Shown here: positions 33,960 to 41,917 of the stretch, one piece after another
Layout of the letters: each line of letters starts with the position of its first letter
How positions within the stretch are numbered: position 1 is the first letter of the stretch
Origin: Halobacterium zhouii
Lineage (GTDB): Archaea; Halobacteriota; Halobacteria; Halobacteriales; Halobacteriaceae
Length of the DNA stretch: 64,000 nucleotides
Assembly (NCBI RefSeq): GCF_021249405.1
Contig: NZ_CP089593.1
Location: 1,178,001 to 1,242,000 of the forward strand
Direction: 5' to 3'
Notes under the pieces: generated by a model
Seen by the model: only the letters and a program-made list of their open reading frames with translations
Database searches by the model: none
What the model was told of the DNA's origin: nothing
Program-made: the position numbers and the translations under genes

Positions 33960-34532
33960 GTGCCGGAGACGCTGACGGTCCACCTCAATCGGTCGGAGCC
34001 ACGCGAGGTCGCGCCGGAAGCGGCGACGCTGGAAACCGGCCGGTCGTTCGTGCTCGCGTTCGAGAACCACGGTGGGCCCACGCACGTCCACCTCCACCTC
34101 GACGACGCACTCGACGCAGTCGCCCGCCCGACCGGCACCCAGGTCTACGTCGAGGGCGATTCGACGCGGCGCGTCGAGGTGAACCTGCTCCCCGACCACT
34201 CCCCCGTGAAGGGGTACATCGACATATCCACCGGGTACGGCGCCGAGAAAGCCCGCGTCAACGTCACCGTGACGGACCCGCGGAAGGACGGCGGAGCGGA
34301 CGTCGCGATCGACGACTCGCTCGCCGAAAAGCAGACGGAGAACGCCGAGTCGACCACGTCGGCGTCGGAGACAGCCGAAACCACGAAACCGGTCGCCGTC
34401 GCCGTCGTCGGCGTCGCGGTCGCGACCGCGCTCGCGCTCTCCGTCTCAGAGGGACTGGGTCTCGTCGTCGGTGGTCTCGCCCTGCTCTGTGGCGTCGGCG
34501 CCGCGGGCTACCTGTTGTACGGCCAGTCGTAG
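33960..34532 (+). CDS. Haloarchaeal membrane-anchored protein of unknown function
   Basis: This 190-residue protein starts with GTG at 33960. Residues 1-105 form a beta-rich domain (LTVHLNRSEPREVAPEAATLETGRSFVLAFENHGGPTHVHLHLDD). A Ser/Thr/Glu-rich linker follows, then two close hydrophobic helices (KPVAVAVVGVAVATALALSV and LGLVVGGLALLCGVGAAGYLLYG). No N-terminal signal is present, so the soluble domain is probably cytoplasmic with a C-terminal hairpin anchor. No enzymatic motif was recognised. Confidence 0.72.
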   Translation: MPETLTVHLNRSEPREVAPEAATLETGRSFVLAFENHGGPTHVHLHLDDALDAVARPTGTQVYVEGDSTRRVEVNLLPDHSPVKGYIDISTGYGAEKARVNVTVTDPRKDGGADVAIDDSLAEKQTENAESTTSASETAETTKPVAVAVVGVAVATALALSVSEGLGLVVGGLALLCGVGAAGYLLYGQS

Positions 34533-34559
34533 CGGGAGAGCCGAGATGAGAGGGTCGGG

Positions 34560-35657
34560 CTACTCGTGGTCCTCGGGGTACGTCGGCGTACCCGTAAAGC
34601 CCTGTTCGTCCATCCGCTTCGCGCGCAGGTACCGCGCCCGGTAGCGGTTCGCGGGTTCGTTGAGATCTGCTTCGCGGATTTCGCCCGTGCTGTCGTCGGC
34701 CACCGCGTCGACGAGCGCTTCGAGTTGCTCTTTCTCCGCTGGCGTCAACTCGAGAGTGTACTCGCGGCTCTCCTCGCGCTCCAGGGTCACGAACTTGCGC
34801 GCCGCGGAGACGAACACCGAACACGGCTCCCGGCACGGAAACTCGCCGTCGCCGCGGGGGGCCTCGAGTTCGTCGTCCTCGCTCGCGTCCCACTCCCGGC
34901 GTTTCACGCACTGGGAGTCGACACAGCACGCCTCGACCGCCCACTCCAGGGCTTCGCGGTCGAGTTGCTCGACGATCTGGTAGATCCCGCTCTGGCGCTC
35001 GGCGGTCTCCTCCCAGTTCGTGACGTCGAGGTCGCCGTTCTGTTCACGCCACCAGTTCGCCACCGTCGCGGGGTAGACGTACTCCACGGTCTGCACGAGG
35101 TCGGGGGCGTCGAGGTCGACAAACGCCCACCCATGCGGGAGCGTCGGTGCCGTAGAGAGCGGGCGGTAGCGACCGTCGTCGTCGTGTTTCACCAGGTGTC
35201 GCGCCTCAAGCGGGTCGGTGTAGGCGTCCACGTTCTCACCCACGTCGTCCTCGTGGCGAACGTCGTAGCGCCGGGTGCCGTCCTCGCTCAGGACGACGGT
35301 GACCGCGAGTTCGCCCCAGGTTCGGGTGTGCCCGCCGCGGAGGCCCTCGTACCGCTCCGGAACCGGCAGGTCGTCGGCGCGCTCGTCGGTCGACCCGTCG
35401 GTGAGTTCCACGTCAGCGCCCTCCACCCAGCGGAGGAACGCGCGGCGCGCGGTGCCCCGGCCTTCGACCTCACGCTCCCAGTAGTGCCAGTTCGTGGCGT
35501 AAGGGTCGTCGGTGCGCTCGCGGAGTTCCGCGGCAGTGAGCACCGCGTCCTCCTCGGCCGTCTGCCAGCGGTAGGCGTCGCGGTACGGTTCGACGGTGAG
35601 GCCGTCGAAGTCGATGCCCGCGTCCGCGGCGTCGACGAGTTCGTCGGCGACCGACAT
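34560..35657 (-). CDS. DR2241-family protein with probable Fe-S cluster
   Basis: This 365-residue protein of the DR2241 family is repeatedly found beside CbiX. A cysteine cluster, EACCVDSQCVKRREW ... FPCREPCSVFVSAARKF (about 245-290), is consistent with a 4Fe-4S site. The N-terminal half (TVEPYRDAYRWQTAEEDAV and RAFLRWVEGADVEL) is family-specific. The ATG shares its A with the CbiX stop codon (TGATG), so translation is coupled. A role in handling or oxidising cobalt-sirohydrochlorin or a related tetrapyrrole is inferred from this fixed pairing; no reaction is established. Confidence 0.83.
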   Translation of the reverse strand: MSVADELVDAADAGIDFDGLTVEPYRDAYRWQTAEEDAVLTAAELRERTDDPYATNWHYWEREVEGRGTARRAFLRWVEGADVELTDGSTDERADDLPVPERYEGLRGGHTRTWGELAVTVVLSEDGTRRYDVRHEDDVGENVDAYTDPLEARHLVKHDDDGRYRPLSTAPTLPHGWAFVDLDAPDLVQTVEYVYPATVANWWREQNGDLDVTNWEETAERQSGIYQIVEQLDREALEWAVEACCVDSQCVKRREWDASEDDELEAPRGDGEFPCREPCSVFVSAARKFVTLEREESREYTLELTPAEKEQLEALVDAVADDSTGEIREADLNEPANRYRARYLRAKRMDEQGFTGTPTYPEDHE

Positions 35658-36637
35658 CAGTCGCCCCCGTTGATCGCTTGCGACCCTCGGGTTTCCCGCT
35701 CGGAACGCGAGCCCTCCGACCCCGTACTCCCGGCGCCGCCGGTCTGCTCGCGCACTCGCTCGATAGCGTCCGTGACGTCAGCACCCGCGTCCGCCGCGCG
35801 CTCCAGGATCACGTCGGCGACGAGCGGTTCTGTCCCGACTGCGCCCGAGTACCAGATTCGAACACCGTCGACCTCGCCCGGAACCGGGTAGCCGCCGTCC
35901 AGCGCGTCCGCGGTCAGTCCCATGTCCTCAGGGATGTCCTCCTGCGTGTGGAAGCCGTCCGCGACGAATAGCGGTACCACCACGACGTCCTCAGTGTCGA
36001 CGAGGGCAGCGACGTCGTCGACCTCGGGGTCCTCGTCCATGAACACCGCCTGGACCTCCTCGAAGCGGCCCGTCTCTCGGATGCGGTCGGCGTGGTAGTG
36101 CGTCGCCTTCGCGGAGTTCTCGTTCCGCTCGGTGCCGTGCCCGACGACGGCGAGACCGAACCCACCGTCAGACTCCGTCTGACGAGCCGACGAGTGTGAC
36201 TCGTCGACGGACCCCACGTCCTCGTCGCCCGCGACGCTCTTCGCGCGCTCGACGATGACGTCGCTCATCGAATCGTGGGTCCCCACGGGGCCGCAGTAGT
36301 GGACCGTCTTCCCGACGTCCGCGGCGTCGAGCGTGACGTGGTCGGCGTCCGTGCCCTCGGAGTCCCAGTTCTCGTCACCCCAGTCCTCGAGGCGGAGTTC
36401 ACGCGGGATGACCTGCTCGGTGAAATACCCTTCCGCGACGAACAGGGGGACGACGAACACCTCCTCGGATTCGAGCGTGCGGAGCACCTCGCGGAACGAC
36501 GGCTCCTCCTTCCAGAACGCTTCGCGAACCTCGTCGAACGCGCCCGCCTCGCGGATGGTGTCCGCGTGCGCGAACGCCGGGTCCGAGGAACCCGGATTGA
36601 GGTGCGAGCCGTGTCCGACGATGACCAGGGCCTGCAT
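35657..36637 (-). CDS. cbiX: Sirohydrochlorin cobaltochelatase, tandem CbiX domains
   Basis: CbiX inserts cobalt (or nickel/iron in relatives) into sirohydrochlorin for cobalamin or other tetrapyrroles. The 326-residue protein has two CbiX repeats. The first begins LVIVGHGSHLNPGSSDPA (residue 4) with VPLFVAEGYFTEQVIPREL. The second begins LAVVGHGTERNENSAKAT (about residue 163) with VPLFVADGFHTQEDIPEDM. Each repeat carries the GHG histidine. The linker at about 144-158 (VDESHSSARQTESDG) is encoded by two perfect DNA hairpins, a striking feature. The C-terminus is a Ser/Arg-rich tail. It is coupled to the DR2241 gene. Confidence 0.93.
   Translation of the reverse strand: MQALVIVGHGSHLNPGSSDPAFAHADTIREAGAFDEVREAFWKEEPSFREVLRTLESEEVFVVPLFVAEGYFTEQVIPRELRLEDWGDENWDSEGTDADHVTLDAADVGKTVHYCGPVGTHDSMSDVIVERAKSVAGDEDVGSVDESHSSARQTESDGGFGLAVVGHGTERNENSAKATHYHADRIRETGRFEEVQAVFMDEDPEVDDVAALVDTEDVVVVPLFVADGFHTQEDIPEDMGLTADALDGGYPVPGEVDGVRIWYSGAVGTEPLVADVILERAADAGADVTDAIERVREQTGGAGSTGSEGSRSERETRGSQAINGGD
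36166..36206. repeat. Two tandem perfect hairpins inside cbiX
   Basis: CGTCAGAC-TCC-GTCTGACG (36166-36184) and CGACGAGT-GTG-ACTCGTCG (36188-36206) are perfect 8-bp stems with 3-nt loops, separated by three bases. They encode the hydrophilic linker between the two CbiX domains and keep the frame open. Confidence 0.75.
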
Positions 36638-36775
36638 GCGCGGTGCTTGGGGTGAGACGGCCTTAGGAACTTCGCCATCGGCGTCTCGGCTGGTGGCGAT
36701 ACACTCCGTGGACTGGGACCGACATCCGGTGAGATTCGCCCCTTTTATTCTGGAGTAGTCGGGAGTACCAGAGTG

Positions 36776-38026
36776 ATGGCTTCCTCCGCCCGAACCGCAG
36801 CGGTCGCAGTCGCGCTCGCCGCGCTCCTCGCGGCGAGTGGCTGCACCGCGCTCTCCCTCACCCCAGAGGACCACCCCACGCCCCCCACCGAGGACGTCGA
36901 GGCGCAGTTCGGCGACCTCGAGACCCTCCAGGCGACGCAGGTGTCGACGTTCGCGTCTACGAACGGCACGTTCGACCACGGAACCGCTGGCAACAACACG
37001 ACGACGACCCGCTCGCGCGTCCGCATCGACTTCACGGGCACGACCCGTCGGTACAGCCGGCAGCTCGCCTCCCCGAAGCGCGCGGGCGACTTCGTCGTGG
37101 TCAACGAGTCGGCGACGCTCGTCTACGACGAGAGCGAGAATCAGGCCACGCGAATTCCGCGGACGCGGAGGCTTCGGATGGGTGACCGCGGGGCTCACCT
37201 CGCGCGAGTCGTCGAGGCCGCGCGGAGCGACGGCGCGGTCGTCGAACCCGCGGACGGCGTGTCGCCGCTACCGGTGGTTCCGGCGACGAGTTCGGGGCCT
37301 GCTGTTCCGACCCACGAGATAGACGGTTATCGGGTGGAGTACCTCGGCACGCGGACCGTCGCGAACCGGACCGCACACGGCTTTCGCATGACCGCGGTCT
37401 CGGCGGCCGCGATGGACCTGAACCAGACGCTGTGGCTGGACTCCGAGTTCTACTATCCGCTCCGGACGAACCAGACGCTCCGGTTCGACAATCAGACGAT
37501 GCACGTCACGACGCGCCTCGCGAACGTCACGTTCAACGGCGGCCTCCCCGACGACGCGTTCCAGGTCGACCTCCCCGAGAACGCGACCGTCAACACCACA
37601 GACGTTCCGGAGACCGAGACGTTCGACTCGAGGGCGGCGCTCGCAGGGAGCGTGGAGACGTCAGTCCCCGACCCGGACGTTCCCGAGGGGTACGCGTTCG
37701 AGCGAGCGACTCACATGGACGGGAACGTCTCCTGGGGCGGAGACGACTCGTCGCGCGGGAACATCTCCCAGGTGAGTCTGCAGTACACCGGTGACGGTGG
37801 TCGTCTCGTCGTCTCGAAGATGACGGGTGGGGCGGACGACAACGGGTCGTGGACGAAAACGACCGGCGATAACGTGACCGTCGCCGGCCACGACGGTCGC
37901 TACTTGACGACGGCGTCTTCGAGTATGGTGACGTGGTCCTGTGACGGTCACTCGTACTCCGTCGTCGCCACGGCACTCGACAGAGACGCCATTCTCGACG
38001 TCGCAGCGTCAGTCGCCTGCGAGTAA
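36776..38026 (+). CDS. Secreted lipoprotein, LolA/DUF2092-like
   Basis: This 416-residue protein begins with a signal peptide ending in a lipobox (VAVALAALLAASGCTALS), so it is anchored outside by lipidation of Cys. The mature part has a LolA-like beta sheet pattern (TRSRVRIDFTGTTRRYSRQL, LWLDSEFYYPLRTNQTLRFDN) of the kind in outer-surface lipoprotein-sensing families. It has more than ten N-x-S/T sequons, making it a likely AglB substrate. The ATG at 36776 is preceded directly by an in-frame GTG. CTTTTATT at about 36742-36749 is a TATA candidate. Function is unknown. Confidence 0.8.
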   Translation: MASSARTAAVAVALAALLAASGCTALSLTPEDHPTPPTEDVEAQFGDLETLQATQVSTFASTNGTFDHGTAGNNTTTTRSRVRIDFTGTTRRYSRQLASPKRAGDFVVVNESATLVYDESENQATRIPRTRRLRMGDRGAHLARVVEAARSDGAVVEPADGVSPLPVVPATSSGPAVPTHEIDGYRVEYLGTRTVANRTAHGFRMTAVSAAAMDLNQTLWLDSEFYYPLRTNQTLRFDNQTMHVTTRLANVTFNGGLPDDAFQVDLPENATVNTTDVPETETFDSRAALAGSVETSVPDPDVPEGYAFERATHMDGNVSWGGDDSSRGNISQVSLQYTGDGGRLVVSKMTGGADDNGSWTKTTGDNVTVAGHDGRYLTTASSSMVTWSCDGHSYSVVATALDRDAILDVAASVACE

Positions 38027-38049
38027 GGGCCGGGTGGGTCACACCGTCG

Positions 38050-38349
38050 CTACGGGCGCCGATACAGCGAGTACGCGATACACGACAGGCCCAGTAACTG
38101 GCAGACGCGCACGACAAGCCTGAACGGATTCCGAAGCCCAGGGTCGATGACGCCGTACTGGAGGAGCGCGGACCCGACGAACGCCGCCGTGAACGTCACC
38201 GCCGTCAGGAGAATCAACCCGATGGAGAGGTACCGCATCGACGTGCTCTCGTGGCGGCGGAACCCGCGGTACGCCTGGTAGCCGACGAACAGACCGAAGA
38301 CCGTAGACAGGAACGAAACGACGACGATGGCGAGGTAGGTCGCGTTCAT
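38050..38349 (-). CDS. Three-helix membrane protein paired with a wHTH regulator (DUF7521-like)
   Basis: This 99-residue protein has three hydrophobic helices: ATYLAIVVVSFLSTVFGLFVGYQAY, MRYLSIGLILLTAVTFTAAFVGSALL and FRLVVRVCQLLGLSCIAYSLY. Its ATG shares a base with the TGA of the regulator upstream (TGATG), a fixed arrangement in haloarchaea. The pair may form a membrane-coupled sensory unit, but that is speculation based on linkage. Confidence 0.75.
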   Translation of the reverse strand: MNATYLAIVVVSFLSTVFGLFVGYQAYRGFRRHESTSMRYLSIGLILLTAVTFTAAFVGSALLQYGVIDPGLRNPFRLVVRVCQLLGLSCIAYSLYRRP

Positions 38350-38693
38350 CACAGTCCCTCCCACATGCGAGTGAATCGGTCGGCGACGTCCTCGGATTCA
38401 CACTCCACCGCGGTCGTGAACTCGCCGTCTTCCAGGTCGAGCGTGAGCTCCCGAAACGTCGTGCGGTACACCCGGTGGTGGTTGCCGTCCGCGCTGACGT
38501 CGATGGACTCCTCCAGCAGTCCGTGGTCGGTCAGGTCGTCGATGCGGCGGTACACCGTCGCTTTCGACGCGTCACACGTCTCGGTGAGTTCGCTGGCGGA
38601 CATGGGTTCTGTGCTCGCCGCTGCGAGGATGGCGCGCGCGTGCCCGTCGTCGAGCACCGAGAGCACGTTCGTCGGGTCGCTGTCCTCGCTCAC
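38349..38693 (-). CDS. Winged-helix (ArsR/TrmB-type) transcriptional regulator
   Basis: This 114-residue protein starts with GTG at 38693. LSVLDDGHARAILAAASTEPMSASELTETCDASKATVYRRIDDLTDHGLLEES is a winged helix, with recognition helix SKATVYRRIDDLTDHG. A short beta domain follows (HRVYRTTFRELTLDLEDGEF). It is co-translated with the membrane protein downstream. The ligand and targets are unknown. Confidence 0.82.
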   Translation of the reverse strand: MSEDSDPTNVLSVLDDGHARAILAAASTEPMSASELTETCDASKATVYRRIDDLTDHGLLEESIDVSADGNHHRVYRTTFRELTLDLEDGEFTTAVECESEDVADRFTRMWEGL

Positions 38694-38801
38694 GCCCCCC
38701 GGTTCACACCGGGGCGTGTAAAGGCCGTCTGTTCGTCGCAGCGCGTGCGAACGGGGCCGGATATCGAAGGCGTTTATCTCGCCGAGCGCACACCCCGGCG
38801 T

Positions 38802-39287
38802 ATGACCCTCGCCGCCGCCACCCGCGACGCAGTCGACGACCACCCGTTTCTCAGGCGCGCGCTCCGCGCCGGCGTCGTCAACCACGCCGCAGCCGCGCGA
38901 TTCCTCGACGTCGACGGCGACCAAGAAGCCGTCTCCGCGGCCGTCCGCCGGTACGGCGAGGACCTCGCGGAGTACGACGCAGAGAGCCGCGACGCGCCCG
39001 TGAGCATGAAATCGGGCGTCGGTCCCGCCGAGGACGGACTGCTCTCAGTCTCTGGCCAGGGATACGGACCTGGCCAAGGCTCGATGACTGCGCTCGTTGC
39101 AACCGGGGACGTCGACACGCGCGCGCTCTCTTCCGCACTCGAACGGCTGCACACGGCGGGTGTCGAACCGGACGCCGCTGGCGTCGCCGACGACTCGCTC
39201 GTCGTGGTCGTGGAGCGACGCGACGGCGCGAACGCCCTCCGGATAGTCGAGGACGCACTCGACGCGCTTCCGGCGAATACGGAGTAA
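38802..39287 (+). CDS. Haloarchaeal protein of unknown function, helical N-domain plus ACT-like C-domain
   Basis: This 161-residue protein starts at the ATG at 38802, with GTTTAT at 38772-38777 as TATA box for a leaderless message. The N-terminal half (DAVDDHPFLRRALRAGVVNHAAAARFLD ... VSAAVRRYGEDLAEYD) is helical. The second half (MTALVATGDVDTRALSSALERLHTAGVEPDAAGVADDSLVVVVERRDGANALRIVEDAL) has the beta-alpha-beta pattern of an ACT-like regulatory domain. Amino-acid sensing is possible but unproven. Confidence 0.7.
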   Translation: MTLAAATRDAVDDHPFLRRALRAGVVNHAAAARFLDVDGDQEAVSAAVRRYGEDLAEYDAESRDAPVSMKSGVGPAEDGLLSVSGQGYGPGQGSMTALVATGDVDTRALSSALERLHTAGVEPDAAGVADDSLVVVVERRDGANALRIVEDALDALPANTE

Positions 39288-39339
39288 CGTAATCGACCGT
39301 CTGTTTCTGCTGACTGACCAACTGCCACCCTGGCGGATC

Positions 39340-39446
39340 GAAAGCCCTCGGCGCTCTCAGCGAACCCTCGCGACGCAAGCACCGAAACGAGCGAAGCGAA
39401 TGAGACGCGCAGCGAGCGGCGGAATCTGAGAGCGCCGAGGGCTTTC
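39340..39446. repeat. 107-bp MITE-like element with 21-bp perfect inverted repeats
   Basis: The arm at 39340-39360 (GAAAGCCCTCGGCG...) is repeated exactly in inverse at 39426-39446. The 65-bp centre is rich in GCGAG/GCGAAGCGA motifs and has no supported open frame. It lies in the 251-bp gap before cysS. Bases just outside the arms do not continue the pairing, so the ends are sharp. No flanking transposase is visible. Confidence 0.8.
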
Positions 39447-39538
39447 AGGCAGTAGCGATGGCGTCAGTACTGTCGTCAACTAATCTCCCTCCTGTGACTT
39501 CCGACGCTTTGAAACGCTGGCACGCGTAGTTTCGCGCA

Positions 39539-41056
39539 ATGACGCTCTACGTGACGAACACCCTCACGGGCGAGCGGGAGCGCTTCGAGCCACAGGACCC
39601 GGACGACGTCCTCGTCTACACGTGCGGGCTCACGGTCTCGGACGACGCTCACCTCGGGCACGCCCGCCTCTGGGTGCAGTCGGACGTGATGTCGCGGTGG
39701 CTCGACCATCTGGGCTACGGCGTGCGGCACGTGCAGAACTTCACGGACGTGAACGAGAAGATCGTCGCGCGCATCGGCGAGGACGACCTCGGCGAGGACG
39801 AGGCGTCGGTCGCGCGCCACTACGTCGAATCCGTCATCGAGGACATGCGCGACCTGAATCTCGAGCGCGCGACGGTGTACCCGCGGGTGTCCGAGCACGT
39901 CCCGGAGATTATCGACATCGTCGAGTCGCTCATCGAGAAGGGCCACGCCTACGAGTCCAACGGCTCGGTGTACTTCGACGTCACCACGTTCGAGGAGTAC
40001 GGCGAACTCTCCGGGCAGCGAGTCGAGGACGTGGAGGCCCAGGGCGACGAGAACGAGCGTTCGGAGAAACGCCACCCCGCGGACTTCGCACTCTGGAAAG
40101 CCGGCCCGGTCTCGCCCGAGGACGCGAACGAGCACCGCGACCCCGACCTGCCGCCCATCGAGGAGCCGGCGGGCCAGACCTGGGAGTCGCCGTGGAGCGA
40201 GGGACGACCGGGCTGGCACATCGAGTGCTCCGCGATGAGCATGGCGCATCTCGACTCGAGCATCGACGTGCACGTCGGCGGGCAGGACCTCGTGTTCCCG
40301 CACCACGAGAACGAAATCGCCCAGAGTGAGGCCGCGACGGGCGAGCGGTTCGCCGCATACTGGATGCACGTTCGCCTGCTGGAAACGGAGGGCGAGAAGA
40401 TGAGCACGAGTCTCGGCAACTTCTTCACCGCCAAGAACGCGCTCGCGGAGTTCGGCGTGAACGTCGTGCGGATGTTCCTCGTCTCTACGTCGTACACGCA
40501 GCGCCAGACGTACTCGGAGGCCACCATCGAGGAGGCCCAGGAGCGCGCCGAGCGCCTGGAGCGGGCGTACGACCGCGCCGTGGACGCGGTGGACAGTCCG
40601 AACGCGTACGCCACCGCGGCGGACGAGGCGTTCCGCGCCGCCGTCGAGGACGCGCGGGCGGACTTCCGCGACGCGATGAACGACGACTTCAACACACGCG
40701 GAGCGGTGACCGCGCTTCTCGAACTCGCGACTGCTGTGAACCGACACGTCGACGCTCGCGAGGATGCGGGAGAAGCCGGGACGGACGCCGACGCGCGCTA
40801 CGACTACGTCGCGCTGAAGGACGCCGTCGAGGCCTTCGAGGACCTGGGCGGTGGCGTCCTCGGCTTCGTGTTCGATGCCCGGGACGATGGTGGCGACGTG
40901 GCACTCGCAGATGACCTGGTGGAACTCGTCCTGGACGTTCGCGAGGAGGAACGCGAGGCGGGGAACTACGAGCGCGCCGACGACCTCCGGGACCGACTGG
41001 AAGCACTCGGCATCACCGTCGAGGACGACGGCGGTGAGACGACGTTCCGGCGGTAG
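39539..41056 (+). CDS. cysS: Cysteinyl-tRNA synthetase
   Basis: CysS charges tRNA-Cys. The 505-residue class I synthetase has the HIGH-type motif CGLTVSDDAHLGHARL (about 29-44), with the zinc Cys first. WHIECSAMSMAHL holds further zinc ligands, DIHVGG-type recognition reads DVHVGGQDLVFPHHENEIAQSE, and the KMSKS equivalent is EKMSTSLGN (about 286-294). The C-terminal helical domain carries an acidic insertion (DAREDAGEAGTDADARYD). The MITE-like element ends 92 bp before the start. Confidence 0.96.
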   Translation: MTLYVTNTLTGERERFEPQDPDDVLVYTCGLTVSDDAHLGHARLWVQSDVMSRWLDHLGYGVRHVQNFTDVNEKIVARIGEDDLGEDEASVARHYVESVIEDMRDLNLERATVYPRVSEHVPEIIDIVESLIEKGHAYESNGSVYFDVTTFEEYGELSGQRVEDVEAQGDENERSEKRHPADFALWKAGPVSPEDANEHRDPDLPPIEEPAGQTWESPWSEGRPGWHIECSAMSMAHLDSSIDVHVGGQDLVFPHHENEIAQSEAATGERFAAYWMHVRLLETEGEKMSTSLGNFFTAKNALAEFGVNVVRMFLVSTSYTQRQTYSEATIEEAQERAERLERAYDRAVDAVDSPNAYATAADEAFRAAVEDARADFRDAMNDDFNTRGAVTALLELATAVNRHVDAREDAGEAGTDADARYDYVALKDAVEAFEDLGGGVLGFVFDARDDGGDVALADDLVELVLDVREEEREAGNYERADDLRDRLEALGITVEDDGGETTFRR

Positions 41057-41200
41057 CGGGACGAAGCGTTCTCGTCGATAGATCCCCCAGAGATGTACCC
41101 CCGGAAATACGTCCTCGGCGACATATCGGCGGGACGCGTTGTTCTACCACGCTGACTCGAGGCCAGCAGGTTTATTCGCCCGGACTGAAATCCGTGGGGC

Positions 41201-41842
41201 ATGAACCGTAGACTCGGTATCGGCATCGCGTTGGCTGTACTCGTACTGTCGAGTGGTTGTTTGGGCTTCCTCAGCGGGCCAGTGACGTTCTCCGCGTCGA
41301 AGGCGACCGTCTCGGAGAACGCGCTCTCGGAGACGGGCTACGAGAAAGCACGCATCCAGAGCAACGAGGTAACGCGCACGTTCTCGGTGGTCAACCAGTC
41401 GAAGAACGTCACCGTCACGAACTGGATATCGATGTACGAACGCAGCGTCGACCTGCCGCTAGGCGGGAACCAGCGCGCTGCGGTGTTCTCGGCGTTCACG
41501 ACGCCCGAAGTGAGCGTGCTCGGGCAGTCGTTCAATCCCGTGGAGAAGTACTCGAACCGTGAGCTCGCGGCCCTCGCCCAGAAGCAGTACGGGTCGCTGT
41601 CCGTCGGTAACGCCGTCGGGAACCGCACCGTCGAGATGCTCAATCAGTCGGCAACGGTGACGAAGTTCGAGGGCCAGGCGACCCTGAAGGGCGGGCAGAG
41701 CGTGGACGTCTACGTCCACGTGACGAAGGTGAACCACGGCAGCGACTACGTGGTCGCGGTCGCCATCTACCCGCAGCGACTCGACGGCGAGCAGCAGAAG
41801 GTCGACGCCCTGCTGAAGGGCCTCCAGCACGACTCGAGTTGA
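41201..41842 (+). CDS. DUF6517-like lipoprotein
   Basis: This 213-residue haloarchaeal lipoprotein has signal peptide and lipobox in LGIGIALAVLVLSSGCLGFLS. The mature domain begins VTFSASKATVSENALSETGYEKARIQSNEVTRTF, typical of the DUF6517 family of uncharacterised surface lipoproteins. Several N-x-S/T sites occur (NQSKNVTVT, GNRTVEMLNQSA). A TATA candidate (GTTTATT, 41169-41175) lies about 25 nt before the ATG. It is convergent with the pst operon. Confidence 0.82.
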   Translation: MNRRLGIGIALAVLVLSSGCLGFLSGPVTFSASKATVSENALSETGYEKARIQSNEVTRTFSVVNQSKNVTVTNWISMYERSVDLPLGGNQRAAVFSAFTTPEVSVLGQSFNPVEKYSNRELAALAQKQYGSLSVGNAVGNRTVEMLNQSATVTKFEGQATLKGGQSVDVYVHVTKVNHGSDYVVAVAIYPQRLDGEQQKVDALLKGLQHDSS

Positions 41843-41892
41843 CGACGCCGTTCGGGCTCGTGAACCAAAATCTGTTCTAGCGGTCGGTTGTC

Positions 41893-41909
41893 GACGCGAG
41901 CAACGCGTC
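41893..41909. terminator. Hairpin between convergent DUF6517 and pstA genes
   Basis: GACGCG (41893-41898) pairs with CGCGTC (41904-41909) around AGCAA in the 75-bp convergent gap. It could end transcripts from either side. There is no strong T-run. Confidence 0.4.
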
Positions 41910-41917
41910 TCCGCCAG

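Noticed and set aside
32435..34138. 567-codon frame on the minus strand opposite purA and the Trm112-like gene
   Set aside because: It spans two real genes and intergenic promoters on the plus strand, and its translation has no recognisable fold.
39340..39446. Insertion sequence end
   Set aside because: No transposase or other coding sequence lies between the inverted arms and the element is about 107 bp, so only a MITE-like label is defensible.
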